Counted from the first letter of the stretch, positions 17,685 to 26,352 are shown. The stretch: 64,000 bases of DNA from Polaribacter atrinae (GCF_038023995.1 NZ_CP150660.1:2292501-2356500); one strand, 5' to 3'. The notes: a model not told the origin generated them from the sequence alone. Translations and numbers: made by a program.

Positions 17685-18188
17685 TTAATCGTTTTCTATT
17701 TTTTTTTGATGCATTTCTACTTGATCTTTCAATATTTTTCTTGCTCTAGACAGGTTCGATTTTGATGTACCGACTGAAATCCCAAGTATTTCTGAAATTT
17801 CTTTATGAGAATAATTATCTAAAACATATAAATTAAAAACCAATCTATACTTATCTGGTAATTGTTGAATAAAACCCAACAAAACATCCACATTAAAAAC
17901 AGTGTCTTCTATATTAAATTCTTCTTCTATTTCTACTTCATCAGAAAAATCATTTACATTTTGCAAGGGAGACTTTACTCTGTATTTTTGCAAAACGGTA
18001 TTAATCGTTACACGTTTTAACCATCCTTCAAAAGAACCTTTATGGTTATATTTTTTTATTTTTTCAAAAATAGTCATAAAACTATCTTGTAAATTATCTT
18101 CTGCGTCTTGATAATTGCTCGAATATTTTAAACAAACTGCAAACAGCTTATCTGCATAAAGCTGATAAACTGTTGCTTGCGCTGTCAT
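17685..18188 (-). CDS. ECF-type RNA polymerase sigma factor
   Basis: A 167-residue sigma-70 family protein with regions 2 and 4: region 2 about 8-75 (YQLYADKLFAVCLKYSSNYQ, DAEDNLQDSFMTIFEKIKKY), region 4 about 112-160 (LPDKYRLVFNLYVLDNYSHK, EISEILGISVGTSKSNLSRA). It is the first gene of a two-gene unit with the membrane/barrel protein, 3 bases apart. Four small lipoprotein genes lie just upstream on the same strand (18235-20106), 47 bases away. They could be co-transcribed or be the sigma factor's targets. Confidence 0.93.
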   Translation of the reverse strand: MTAQATVYQLYADKLFAVCLKYSSNYQDAEDNLQDSFMTIFEKIKKYNHKGSFEGWLKRVTINTVLQKYRVKSPLQNVNDFSDEVEIEEEFNIEDTVFNVDVLLGFIQQLPDKYRLVFNLYVLDNYSHKEISEILGISVGTSKSNLSRARKILKDQVEMHQKKIEND

Positions 18189-18234
18189 TTTCTGCTGACA
18201 GCATTCTTGTATGAGCTTTTCTAGTTTGATGGTT

Positions 18235-18639
18235 CTAATTTACAGGAACTATGACTTCCTCAAAAATATTTTCATCATTACTGTCTTTTCCTTTAAAAAA
18301 CTTAAAGATGTAATCTTCTCTTTGAGATGCCGTAACTACAAACTTCTTTTCTTCTTGCACAATTTCTTCTGTACAATCTGCGTCTAATAAAACCATTGCA
18401 GTTACTGCAACAATTCTTGTAGTATCTTGTGTTTCATAATAAATCTGATCAAAAGTATAACAATCATTTGGTAAAGAATACTTTACAGTAATGGTGTCTG
18501 ATTCTCCAAATGTAAAACTTTCTGGAGTGATCGCTTCGTCTATTGACATGTACTCAAATTTATAATTTGGAGAATCATCATGGTTTAAACAAGAAGTAAA
18601 GACAAGTAATCCTAATAAAAATAAGCTAATTTTTTTCAT
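18235..18639 (-). CDS. Small lipoprotein, unknown
   Basis: A 134-residue lipoprotein with signal peptide and lipobox (LLVFTSCLN, Cys17). The mature part is acidic and probably beta-sandwich-like (FGESDTITVKYSLPNDCYTF; VVTASQREDYIFKFFKGKDS). Two Cys in the mature part could form a disulfide in the periplasm. It is the last of four consecutive lipoprotein genes on this strand, 8 bases after the previous one, and 47 bases before the ECF sigma gene. I do not recognise the family. Confidence 0.75.
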   Translation of the reverse strand: MKKISLFLLGLLVFTSCLNHDDSPNYKFEYMSIDEAITPESFTFGESDTITVKYSLPNDCYTFDQIYYETQDTTRIVAVTAMVLLDADCTEEIVQEEKKFVVTASQREDYIFKFFKGKDSNDENIFEEVIVPVN

Positions 18640-18647
18640 TTTTTAAT

Positions 18648-19343
18648 CTAATTAAGTTGATATTTAAGTGTTGGTAATCCATTTATACATGCAACAGAAA
18701 CTGGAACATTTGTAAATGAGCAGTCAGAAATTATACCCCATTTAATATTAAATGCTTTTTCTGCTTCTGTGTATGCTTCTATTTTATTTAAAAAATTATT
18801 TGTGTCTATTGTAGATGCGTAAGCAATATCCCCTTGCGGACCACCACAAGCTTTTGATCCATAAGCAGTAAATAACCAATTGTTAGCATCTGAGCAAGGA
18901 ACACTGTAAGACAACTCTTGAATTTCATTAAACAAATCCATTAAGTTTCTGTGCTCTATTTCTTGTGCTGTAAGTTCTCTTTTAACCACCAATTCTTCTG
19001 CTGTAAGCGATACAATTCGCCATGCATAATTAGCTGGGTAGCTTTCTGTAGAAATACGAACAAGTGTATTCTCTAACTCAAAGGTTCCGTTAATATTAAA
19101 GAAAGATAAAGGCGGTGTACCACACCAACCAGAAGTACGTTCTATAAAATTGCCACTTTTATTAAATGAAATTCCGTACGCTTCATTTGGTAAAGAGTTT
19201 CCTCTTTTAAATGTGGTAATTTCTCCGTCGTAAACCGGATCTACCCAATTTCCTATTAATAAATTATTAGAATCTATTATTACCTCATTGTCTTCACAAG
19301 AAAATAATGAAACTAGAAAAAGTAAAACAATTATTTTTTTCAT
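18648..19343 (-). CDS. Lipoprotein, lipocalin-like candidate, unknown function
   Basis: A 231-residue lipoprotein starting at ATG 19343 (MKKIIVLLFLVSLFSCEDN, Cys16). A longer frame from 19373 would put ten residues ahead of the signal and is rejected. The segment LLIGNWVDPVYDGEITTFKR followed by ISFNKSGNFIERTSGWCG is the pattern of lipocalin-type lipoproteins (GNW near the mature N-terminus); several Cys suggest disulfides. It is third of the four-lipoprotein set, 5 bases after the gene upstream. The function is unknown. Confidence 0.75.
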   Translation of the reverse strand: MKKIIVLLFLVSLFSCEDNEVIIDSNNLLIGNWVDPVYDGEITTFKRGNSLPNEAYGISFNKSGNFIERTSGWCGTPPLSFFNINGTFELENTLVRISTESYPANYAWRIVSLTAEELVVKRELTAQEIEHRNLMDLFNEIQELSYSVPCSDANNWLFTAYGSKACGGPQGDIAYASTIDTNNFLNKIEAYTEAEKAFNIKWGIISDCSFTNVPVSVACINGLPTLKYQLN

Positions 19344-19348
19344 AATTT

Positions 19349-19765
19349 TTAGTATTGTATTTGAGAATCCCACCCATATAAATTTAAAAGAATTGTTGTG
19401 TTACTTTCTTTTAAATGACTGATATTAAACGTAAAATCTTTCGACCAAACAGCTAAACAAGCTTCTTTGTTTACAAAATTTATTTTAATATTTCTTTGAG
19501 TCGGATTCGATTCTAAGATTAAATTAGCATCCACAAGCGTTGCACTCCAACTATTACCATCACAACCACTAGCAGCAATGTTCACAGTTAATAAATCTCC
19601 ATTTAAGACTGCATTACTTATATTGTAACCAGTGGTTGCAGTTTTGTTATATAAATTATTATCTATAATCACACATTCATTACAGAGTTCTAAAGTAGTT
19701 TCTGTTGTTTCTGAGCATCCTAAAAAAGCTAAAAGGCTAACTAGAAAAATTATTTTTAGTTTCAT
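19349..19765 (-). CDS. Small lipoprotein, unknown
   Basis: A 138-residue lipoprotein: MKLKIIFLVSLLAFLGCSET with Cys17. The body (NAVLNGDLLTVNIAASGCDG; KINFVNKEACLAVWSKDFTF; TTILLNLYGWDSQIQY) is beta-rich with two or more Cys. It overlaps the gene upstream by 4 bases (ATGA type), so the two are translationally coupled. I do not recognise a family beyond the general flavobacterial small-lipoprotein pattern. Confidence 0.75.
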   Translation of the reverse strand: MKLKIIFLVSLLAFLGCSETTETTLELCNECVIIDNNLYNKTATTGYNISNAVLNGDLLTVNIAASGCDGNSWSATLVDANLILESNPTQRNIKINFVNKEACLAVWSKDFTFNISHLKESNTTILLNLYGWDSQIQY

Positions 19766-20106
19766 TCTGGTAGATTTTCTGATGTTTTTTCAACTTTAGA
19801 TATTACTTTTATCAACGTGTATTCTTTAGAAGATGCATCTTGTGGCAGATTTTCTATATCTTTTTCAGAAATTAAAATCTCATATTCAAAACCTTCTTCA
19901 TAATTAAAACCAGCAATAGAAGAATAAAAGTATCCCCAATTTTCTGCTCCTACTTCTTTGGTTAACAAACATTTTTGAGGAGCCACACCAACACAATCTA
20001 CTTTTGTAGAAGCAATCATTAATGTTTTTTCATTTACATCAAGGTTATTTTTTTCACAAGAAATAATCAACATAAAAACGACTAAAATGATACTTTTTAA
20101 CTTCAT
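19762..20106 (-). CDS. Small lipoprotein (DUF4377-like segment)
   Basis: A 114-residue lipoprotein, first of a four-gene set. The signal peptide ends in the lipobox MLIISC (Cys17). The mature part VGVAPQKCLLTKEVGAENWG, then FEYEILISEKDIENLPQDAS and TLIKVISKVEKTSE, resembles the DUF4377 pattern (a Cys-containing 'PxxCL' turn and a C-terminal 'YTLIKVISK' strand). That assignment is from memory of the motif and is moderate. It overlaps the next gene by 4 bases. Confidence 0.7.
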   Translation of the reverse strand: MKLKSIILVVFMLIISCEKNNLDVNEKTLMIASTKVDCVGVAPQKCLLTKEVGAENWGYFYSSIAGFNYEEGFEYEILISEKDIENLPQDASSKEYTLIKVISKVEKTSENLPE

Positions 20107-20164
20107 TATTTGGCTCTTTTATTATAAGATGCAAAAACTTATAAAAGGTTGCGTTAAATAATTC

Positions 20165-20172
20165 TATTTTTG
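20165..20172 (+). promoter_or_regulatory. -7 promoter box (TATTTTTG)
   Basis: TATTTTTG matches TAnnTTTG. It lies 131 bases before the preferred start of the LuxE-like gene. No -33 TTG at proper spacing was found (a TTG at 20149 is too close). Confidence 0.35.
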
Positions 20173-20302
20173 CAGCATAAAGTTTTTTAAGCAAAGATTC
20201 TTTATGTAAATCCCTTTTTTAGTGAATCTATTTTACTACAAACAAGGGAATAATAATTATAAAAACTACAACAAAAGTGTTGTGGGCATTTTTTTTGAAT
20301 TT

Positions 20303-21277
20303 ATGCAAAACAATATTTTTAACATCCAAAACCAAGAAGATTTTAAGCAAGTTGCTTTAGCTGTTTTTAAACACCAGTTTAAGAACAATAAAGTATACCG
20401 CTCTTTTTGCGATTTATTATACATTCATCCTTCAGATGTTACTAAGGTTGAAGAAATTCCGTTTTTACCTATTCAGTTCTTTAAAAGTAGAGAAGTACTT
20501 TCTTCTACAGAAGAGATTCAAGAAACTTTTACTAGCTCTGGCACAACTGGTAGCGTTACAAGCAAACATTTTGTTACAGATATTAACCTCTACAAAGAAA
20601 GTTACTTAAAAGGATTCGCTCATTTTTATGGCAACATAGAAGACTATGTAGTTTTGGCTTTATTGCCAAATTATTTAGAAAGAAATGGCTCTTCTTTGGT
20701 TTTTATGGTAGATGATTTAATTCAGAAATCAAACAATTCAGAAAGTGGTTTTTATTTAGATAATATTCAAGAATTAGCAAAAAAACTAGTAGAATTAGAC
20801 AAAAGAGGTCAAAAAACACTCTTAATTGGCGTTTCTTTTGCTTTGTTAGATTTAATAGAAATGCAACAATTCAACCTTAAAAACACCATTATTATGGAAA
20901 CTGGTGGAATGAAAGGACGAAGAAAAGAGTTAATTAGAGATGAATTGCATCAGCTTTTACAAAGCGGATTTGGAGTTACTGAAATTCACTCAGAATACGG
21001 AATGACAGAATTATTAAGTCAAGGATATTCTAACGGGAATGGTGTTTTTGACATGCCTCCTTGGATGAAAATTCTAACAAGAGATACAGAAGATGCACTA
21101 ACCATTCAACAAGTTGAAAAAACAGGCGGAATTAATGTAATTGATTTGGCGAACTATAATTCTTGTGCTTTTATTGCTACGCAAGATTTAGGCAAAGTAC
21201 ATAAAAACGGTACTTTCGAAATTATTGGTCGTTTTGATAATTCAGACATTAGAGGCTGTAATTTAATGGTATTGTAA
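20303..21277 (+). CDS. LuxE/PaaK-like acyl-protein synthetase (acyl-adenylate family)
   Basis: A 324-residue protein if it starts at ATG 20303 (MQNNIFNIQNQEDF). A GTG at 20222 would add 27 Asn/Tyr-rich residues that I consider non-coding. Motifs of the LuxE/acyl-adenylating family are FTSSGTTGSVTSKHF (the phosphate-binding loop, about 76-90), METGGMKGRRKEL, and HSEYGMTELLSQGYS. Such proteins activate a carboxylic acid with ATP; the acyl substrate here is unknown, and in flavobacteria these genes occur in surface-polysaccharide or housekeeping contexts. mscL follows after 11 bases on the same strand. Confidence 0.88.
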   Translation: MQNNIFNIQNQEDFKQVALAVFKHQFKNNKVYRSFCDLLYIHPSDVTKVEEIPFLPIQFFKSREVLSSTEEIQETFTSSGTTGSVTSKHFVTDINLYKESYLKGFAHFYGNIEDYVVLALLPNYLERNGSSLVFMVDDLIQKSNNSESGFYLDNIQELAKKLVELDKRGQKTLLIGVSFALLDLIEMQQFNLKNTIIMETGGMKGRRKELIRDELHQLLQSGFGVTEIHSEYGMTELLSQGYSNGNGVFDMPPWMKILTRDTEDALTIQQVEKTGGINVIDLANYNSCAFIATQDLGKVHKNGTFEIIGRFDNSDIRGCNLMVL

Positions 21278-21288
21278 AAAAATAATTT

Positions 21289-21750
21289 ATGAAATTTAAA
21301 CTAATTGAAGATTTTAAAGAGTTTGCTGTAAAAGGTAACATGATAGATATTGCTATTGGGGTTATTATTGGAGCTGCTTTTAATAAAGTAATTAGCGTAT
21401 TGGTAAAAGAGGTTTTAATGCCACCATTATCTTTTATGACCCAAGGTGCAAAATGGGAAAACAAGAAAATTATTCTAAGAGAAGCTGTACTTGTTAAAGA
21501 AAAAATTACCATTGATGAAATTGCAATTGGTTATGGTAAATTATTTGAAGCAAGTATCGATTTTCTAATCATTGCATTTACTGTTTTTGTAATTGTTAAA
21601 GCAATGAATTCTATGAAAAAGAAAGCAGACGACCCAAAGAACAAAGCAGTGGTTACACCTAAAAACATTGAGTTAATGAACAAAACCAATGAACTTTTAG
21701 AAAAACAAAATGAATATCTACAAAAACTTTTAATAGAAAAAAGTAAATGA
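21289..21750 (+). CDS. mscL: Large-conductance mechanosensitive channel
   Basis: An inner-membrane channel that opens under high membrane tension and releases solutes on hypo-osmotic shock. The 153-residue protein has the family start FKEFAVKGNMIDIAIGVIIG (about 9-28, TM1), LMPPLSFM in the periplasmic loop, a second helix about 83-103 (FEASIDFLIIAFTVFVIVKA), and a C-terminal helical bundle region. It lies 11 bases after the LuxE-like gene, probably in the same transcript. Confidence 0.96.
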   Translation: MKFKLIEDFKEFAVKGNMIDIAIGVIIGAAFNKVISVLVKEVLMPPLSFMTQGAKWENKKIILREAVLVKEKITIDEIAIGYGKLFEASIDFLIIAFTVFVIVKAMNSMKKKADDPKNKAVVTPKNIELMNKTNELLEKQNEYLQKLLIEKSK

Positions 21751-21818
21751 TGCTACATTTTGTAAAATTTACCTAAAAATAACGACCTATTTGTTATTAG
21801 ATACTTAAGCTACAAAAT

Positions 21819-22742
21819 ATGATAAATACTAAAACAGCACTTTTATACCTATCTCTTTTTTCTTTTATAGGTTGCCAATCCGGACAAACCAATAAAACGC
21901 CTCAAGCAACTGTAAAAAAAGAAAAAAATCCTATTTCTGTAAATGAGCAATTTAATAATTATTGGTATTCTGGGAAAGCTGAGTTAAGTAGTTATACTTT
22001 AAAACAAGCTAGATATGGCGAAATACGAGACGGAGAAGTTGTCTTGGTTTTTGTTACAGAACCTTTTTCTGCTAGTAAACAAGTAAAATTAGACAATCCG
22101 CAACAAGCGGAAACCGATAATATTTCTGTTTTGAAATTAAACCATATTCGTAAATTTAATACAGGAATTTACGATTACTCCATTGTCACTTCTACTTTTA
22201 CACCTATTAATACTAAAAACCATCCTTTTACTTTAAAATCAACAACTAGTATTCAAGAATGGTGTGGACATACATTTACACAATTAAATCTTGCTGATAA
22301 TAACTATAATTTTAAACAATTCTCTTATTTTGAATCTGACGGAGACGAAGAAAAAACAATACAAAAAGCACTTTTAGAAGAAGATTTAATGACGAGAATT
22401 CGCATTCAAAAAGGACAATTATCAGAAGGCAAAATAGATTTGATTCCATCTACCATTTACAGTCGTTTTAATTATAAGAAAATGGATGTAGAGAAAGCTA
22501 TTATCAGTAAAACAACTTCAGATAACACCTTAAATTATCAGATAAAATACCTAAGTATTGATAGAACAGTTTCTATTGATGTAGAAAAAGAATTTCCGTA
22601 CAAGATCTTAGGTTGGTCAGAAGATAATGGTAGTGGTTTAATAACAACTGCTACGCTAAAAGCAAGTAGTAATGAACCTTATTGGAAACAAAAGAAATTA
22701 ACAGATGCATCTAAAAGAGAAGCCCTAAAATTAAAATATTAA
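21819..22742 (+). CDS. Flavobacterial lipoprotein, unknown function
   Basis: A 307-residue lipoprotein: MINTKTALLYLSLFSFIGCQ with Cys19. The mature protein has conserved-looking segments FNNYWYSGKAELSSYTLKQA, RYGEIRDGEVVLVFVTEPFS, STTSIQEWCGHTFTQLNLAD and LDLMTRIRIQKGQ-like text, all probably beta-rich. From memory, relatives are sometimes labelled septum formation inhibitor Maf, but no Maf pyrophosphatase motif is present, so I avoid that name. It is monocistronic as far as I can see, 68 bases after mscL. Confidence 0.75.
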   Translation: MINTKTALLYLSLFSFIGCQSGQTNKTPQATVKKEKNPISVNEQFNNYWYSGKAELSSYTLKQARYGEIRDGEVVLVFVTEPFSASKQVKLDNPQQAETDNISVLKLNHIRKFNTGIYDYSIVTSTFTPINTKNHPFTLKSTTSIQEWCGHTFTQLNLADNNYNFKQFSYFESDGDEEKTIQKALLEEDLMTRIRIQKGQLSEGKIDLIPSTIYSRFNYKKMDVEKAIISKTTSDNTLNYQIKYLSIDRTVSIDVEKEFPYKILGWSEDNGSGLITTATLKASSNEPYWKQKKLTDASKREALKLKY

Positions 22743-22925
22743 TAAACTCTTTTAGGTTTCTTAAAATAACAACCATTTTAAAATTTAAGCCACCAGTAAT
22801 GCCTATTGGATAAATCTTATTGGTTTTCTTAAACTTTTGTTGAGACAAAAAACAGTTGGAGTAAATACTGAATCTAGTAAATTAGTTTTTTCTATTGTAG
22901 AATTATAAGCAATTATAGTTTTTTA

Positions 22926-22956
22926 TTGCCAGAAGTTAACATTTTATATAAATTTG
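22926..22956 (+). promoter_or_regulatory. Promoter of the 4HB-type membrane protein gene
   Basis: TTG at 22926-22928, 20 bases, then TAAATTTG at 22949-22956, a good Bacteroidetes -33/-7 pair. Transcription would begin near 22963, about 20 bases before the ATG at 22983. Confidence 0.6.
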
Positions 22957-22982
22957 ATAGGTTTAACTTTTAACAAAAAGCG

Positions 22983-23579
22983 ATGGTATTCTACAACAAA
23001 GTAAAATGGGTTCTTGGTATTTTAATGGTTTTCATTTTAATAATTGCAACAAATCTTATTGACAAAAACAATTTTTCTAGAGTTAAAGACTCTGTTGTTG
23101 CAATCTATAACGACAGACTTATTGCAAAAGATTTAATCTTTAAAATGTCTAATTCTATTCAAGAAAAAGAGTTAGCCGTTGTTGCTTCAGATTCAGTATT
23201 CTTTTCGGGCAGAAATAAAGAGGTTAGCCAGGATATTCAGGATTTTATTGAGATGTTTGAACAAACAAAACTAACACTACAAGAGAAGAAAATATTTAGT
23301 GCGTACAAAACGAATTTAGAAATATTAAAAAATACAGAATCCGATTTTATTCAGTCTAAATTTGTTGATAAGACTCCTTTAATCAACCATATATCAGCAG
23401 TAAAACTAAATCTTAATGACTTGTCAAAAATTCAGATAGTTGAAGGTAAAAGGCAAATGTCTTTAAGTGAAAAAGCGATTGATTCCATAGAGCTTTTTAC
23501 AAAAATTGAAATTTATATATTGATTTTTCTTGCAATTTTAATTCAGATAATTGTCATTTATAAACCAAAAGAAAACTAA
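22983..23579 (+). CDS. Membrane protein with 4HB-chemoreceptor-like sensor domain
   Basis: A 198-residue protein with one membrane helix at each end (about 9-27 VLGILMVFILIIATNLI; about 174-192 IYILIFLAILIQIIVIY) and a helical periplasmic domain between, ending in the short tail KPKEN. This is the sensor-plus-membrane topology of the four-helix-bundle domain of methyl-accepting chemotaxis proteins, with no signalling domain. It may be a stand-alone sensor or a relic. It has its own promoter and no operon partner. Confidence 0.7.
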   Translation: MVFYNKVKWVLGILMVFILIIATNLIDKNNFSRVKDSVVAIYNDRLIAKDLIFKMSNSIQEKELAVVASDSVFFSGRNKEVSQDIQDFIEMFEQTKLTLQEKKIFSAYKTNLEILKNTESDFIQSKFVDKTPLINHISAVKLNLNDLSKIQIVEGKRQMSLSEKAIDSIELFTKIEIYILIFLAILIQIIVIYKPKEN

Positions 23580-23734
23580 AAGCTAAAAGTATTAAATACA
23601 CATTGCCTCTTATTTAGGTATAACTCAAGTAAGCTAAAGTAGCATAAGGGCAGACGTAAAATAAACACGCATTTTTTATCATTTGTAAAATTTTACTCGA
23701 ATACCATTTCTCACCTTTGTGAAAAATAAAAATT

Positions 23735-24061
23735 ATGAATTGGATTATTTTAGTTGTTGCAGGTTTATTTGAAGTGGTATTTGCTTTTTGCCTAGGAAAA
23801 GCAAAAGAAACTACGGGGAATGAGATGTATTTTTGGTACTTCGCCTTTTTTATCAGTTGTGCTATAAGCATGGGACTTTTAATCAAAGCAACTCAAACAT
23901 TACCAATAGGAACAGCATATGCAGTATGGACAGGAATTGGAGCAGTTGGAACGGTTTTAGTAGGAATTGTTGTGTTTAAAGAACCCGCAACATTTTTAAG
24001 GTTACTATTTATTACTACACTAGTAATCTCTATTGTTGGCTTAAAAGCAGTATCACAATAA
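23735..24061 (+). CDS. SMR family efflux protein (Gdx/SugE-like)
   Basis: A small multidrug-resistance family exporter, 108 residues and four membrane helices, with the essential Glu13 in VVAGLFEVVFAF and the usual GTAYAVWTGIGAVGT (about 68-82) and loop-4 FKEPATFLR motifs. The Glu13 context and WTGIGAVG resemble the Gdx/SugE branch, which exports guanidinium, rather than EmrE-type drug pumps. I looked for a guanidine riboswitch in the 155-base upstream gap and did not see one. It is a single-gene unit. Confidence 0.88.
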   Translation: MNWIILVVAGLFEVVFAFCLGKAKETTGNEMYFWYFAFFISCAISMGLLIKATQTLPIGTAYAVWTGIGAVGTVLVGIVVFKEPATFLRLLFITTLVISIVGLKAVSQ

Positions 24062-24264
24062 AGAAAACAACAAAGTTAAGATACAAAATAGACTCACTTC
24101 CTTTTCTTTAAATTGATATCGTTTTAGAAGTTCTTCTTCTATTTATTTACAAATAAATATACTTTATTCTTCAAAAAAACAGCTAACTTCGTTTAACTTT
24201 TGATAAGATTTAGTGAATTAAAACACACCTTATTATTATCTGTTTGCAAAATTAATTACAATAA

Positions 24265-25038
24265 ATGAAAGATAAAGTAGAAGAGCTAATAAATGAAGCT
24301 CAAGAGCATACCTTAGATAAAAATATATACTTACATCAAAAACTAAGAGAACATTACACTAAGTCTACTCCTGAATTACAAGGTTGGATTGCTGAATGTG
24401 AAGATTATATTTTAAAAAATTATGGAAAAGATAGTGCTCCATGGAGAATATTTGAAAGATTAGATGTCAGAAAATTTGACGGAAATTACCCAGAAGATTT
24501 TGATAAGCAAAAAAAAAAAATCATTAGTGCACTAACATCTTGTCTAAGAATAAAATCTACTAAAAATACTGTAAACCATATACCTACTCCTGAACTTGAC
24601 CTTTCAAAGGTATTCATCGTTCACGGTCATGATGAATTATTGAAAAATGAAGTTGCTAGATTTATTGAAAAATTGAAATTAGAAGCAATTATCTTACATG
24701 AAAAAGCAAGCTCTGGAAAAACTATCATAGAAAAAATAGAAGAATATTCTAATGTCGGATTTGGTATTGTTTTGTACACAGGGTGTGATATTGGAGCTAA
24801 AAATGAAGAAAATCCAACTCTTCAAAATAGAGCTAGACAAAATGTAGTATTTGAGCACGGTTTTCTAATTAGTAAAATTGGAAGAAGAAACGTTTGCGCA
24901 TTAGTAAAAGGAGATATCGAAAAACCTAATGATATTTCAGGAGTCGTTTATGTTTCAACACAAGAAGAATGGAGGCTCAGTATATCTAAAGAGTTAAAAA
25001 ATAGTGGGTACAATATTGATATGAACTTAGTTATTTAA
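24265..25038 (+). CDS. TIR-like (CAP12/Pycsar-type) nucleotide-binding domain protein
   Basis: A 257-residue cytosolic protein. Residues 1-105 are helical and unassigned. Residues 115-235 match the TIR-like nucleotide-binding domain (PF10137, named for the CAP12/Pycsar effector): KVFIVHGHDELLKNEVARF from 115, KASSGKTIIEKIEEYS (147-162) with the probable catalytic Glu, IVLYTGCDIGAK, and RARQNVVFEHGFLISKIGR (189-207). In known anti-phage systems such domains degrade NAD+ when activated. No cyclase, STING or SAVED gene is adjacent. The gene is isolated between long AT-rich spacers and a shared terminator, which fits a solitary acquired defence gene. Confidence 0.85.
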   Translation: MKDKVEELINEAQEHTLDKNIYLHQKLREHYTKSTPELQGWIAECEDYILKNYGKDSAPWRIFERLDVRKFDGNYPEDFDKQKKKIISALTSCLRIKSTKNTVNHIPTPELDLSKVFIVHGHDELLKNEVARFIEKLKLEAIILHEKASSGKTIIEKIEEYSNVGFGIVLYTGCDIGAKNEENPTLQNRARQNVVFEHGFLISKIGRRNVCALVKGDIEKPNDISGVVYVSTQEEWRLSISKELKNSGYNIDMNLVI

Positions 25039-25140
25039 AAAAAAGCAAAATATTTATATTTAACTAAGTAATAATACGAAACGAAAGGGCTTATCTCTTA
25101 CCCTGCGTTTCACACACAAACACGTCAGTCTAACCCCATA

Positions 25141-25177
25141 AAAAAAAGGCGAAAATTTAAAATTTTCGCCTTTTTTT
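25141..25177. terminator. Bidirectional terminator between the TIR-like gene and thiL
   Basis: Arms AAAAAAAGGCGAAAATTT (25141-25158) and AAATTTTCGCCTTTTTTT (25160-25177) around a single base, with A and T tracts for both directions. Confidence 0.92.
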
Positions 25178-25198
25178 CATATATTATTTACGCTGAAA

Positions 25199-26248
25199 TT
25201 ACTCATTCTTTAAAGCATTCCAACCTTGTGCTTTTAATTCAATTTCCTGTCCTGCTCTTGTCACTAAATTTAGTCCTTGGTTTTCTGCAGTAACATGACC
25301 AATAATAGAAAAATGTGGGTTTCCTTTTATTTTATCAAAATCTGCAATAGGCACTGTAAATAAAAGTTCGTAATCTTCACCACCACTTAAAGCAACCATC
25401 GTAGAATCTAATTCAAATTCTTCACAAGCAGAAATTACTTGCGGATCTAAAGGCAATTTATCTTCATACACTTTACAACCTACTTTACTTTGCGTACAAA
25501 TATGAAAAAGTTCTGACGAAAGTCCATCAGAAATATCAATCATAGAAGTTGGTTTTATTTCCATTTCTTTTAATAATCCAGAAATATCTCTACGTGCTTC
25601 TGGCTTTAATTGACGTTCAATTAAATAGGTATAACTATCTAAATCTGGCTGATTATTTGGATCAACCTTAAAAACTTGCTTTTCTCTCTCTAAAACTTGT
25701 AACCCTAAATAAGCAGCACCTAAATCTCCAGAAACAACAATTAAATCTGTTTCTTTTGCACCGTCTCTATACACAACATCGGCTTTTTCTGCCTTACCAA
25801 TTGCGGTAACAGAAATTAAAATCCCTTTGGTAGATGACGTTGTGTCTCCACCAACCAAATCTACATTGTAACTCTCACAAGCTAACTGAATTCCGGCATA
25901 CAATTCTTCAATTGCCTCTAACGGAAATCTATTAGAAACCGCAATAGAAACCGTAACCTGTTCTGCAACTCCATTCATCGCATACACATCAGATAAATTT
26001 ACCATTACAGCCTTGTAACCTAAATGTTTTAGTGGCATATAACTTAAATCAAAATGTACACCTTCTATCAACAAATCTGTGGTAACCAACGTTTGTTTAT
26101 CCGAAGCATCTAAAACGGCAGCATCATCTCCAACAGCTTTTATTGTTGATGCATTTTGTACCTTAAAATATTTTGTAATATGATTGATCAAGCCAAACTC
26201 ACCTAGTTCAGCCAACGACGTCTTTTGTGTATTTTTATCTTCTAACAT
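25199..26248 (-). CDS. thiL: Thiamine-monophosphate kinase
   Basis: Phosphorylates thiamine monophosphate to thiamine diphosphate, the active cofactor. The 349-residue length is typical. Motifs: GEFGLINHITKYF (about 16-28), VGDDAAVLDA (about 40-49), TTDLLIEGVHFDLSYMP (57-73), the metal-binding DLVGGDTTSSTKGILISVTA, MIDISDGLSSELFHI, and LSGGEDYELLFTVP. It is monocistronic. A -7 box TATCTTTG lies only 14 bases upstream of ATG 26248, giving a nearly leaderless message. Confidence 0.96.
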   Translation of the reverse strand: MLEDKNTQKTSLAELGEFGLINHITKYFKVQNASTIKAVGDDAAVLDASDKQTLVTTDLLIEGVHFDLSYMPLKHLGYKAVMVNLSDVYAMNGVAEQVTVSIAVSNRFPLEAIEELYAGIQLACESYNVDLVGGDTTSSTKGILISVTAIGKAEKADVVYRDGAKETDLIVVSGDLGAAYLGLQVLEREKQVFKVDPNNQPDLDSYTYLIERQLKPEARRDISGLLKEMEIKPTSMIDISDGLSSELFHICTQSKVGCKVYEDKLPLDPQVISACEEFELDSTMVALSGGEDYELLFTVPIADFDKIKGNPHFSIIGHVTAENQGLNLVTRAGQEIELKAQGWNALKNE

Positions 26249-26262
26249 TTTGCAAAGATAAG

Positions 26263-26270
26263 TACATTCT
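26263..26270 (-). promoter_or_regulatory. -7 promoter box of thiL (TATCTTTG)
   Basis: Minus-strand TATCTTTG, a perfect TAnnTTTG, followed by CAAAATG. Very short leader. No obvious -33 element. Confidence 0.5.
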
Positions 26271-26352
26271 AAAAAATTACAGAACTACTTTAGCACCTAT
26301 ATTTTTTATTATAACTTTTAAACAGTACTTTTAAATTCTAATCCTATTAGTT

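Noticed and set aside
20222..20302. GTG start adding 27 residues to the LuxE-like protein
   Set aside because: The added part is Asn/Tyr-rich leader sequence without family similarity; ATG 20303 gives the expected N-terminus.
23580..23734. Guanidine riboswitch upstream of the SMR exporter gene
   Set aside because: No ykkC-like conserved loops, nor the paired ACGR hairpins of guanidine-II, could be found in the spacer.
25080..25140. Possible integron attC-like site after the TIR-like gene (GTCTAAC and a weak GAAAGGG/CCCTGCG hairpin)
   Set aside because: No matching GTTRRRY end within an attC-sized distance and no integron gene; the hairpin has mismatches and the terminator at 25141 explains the region.
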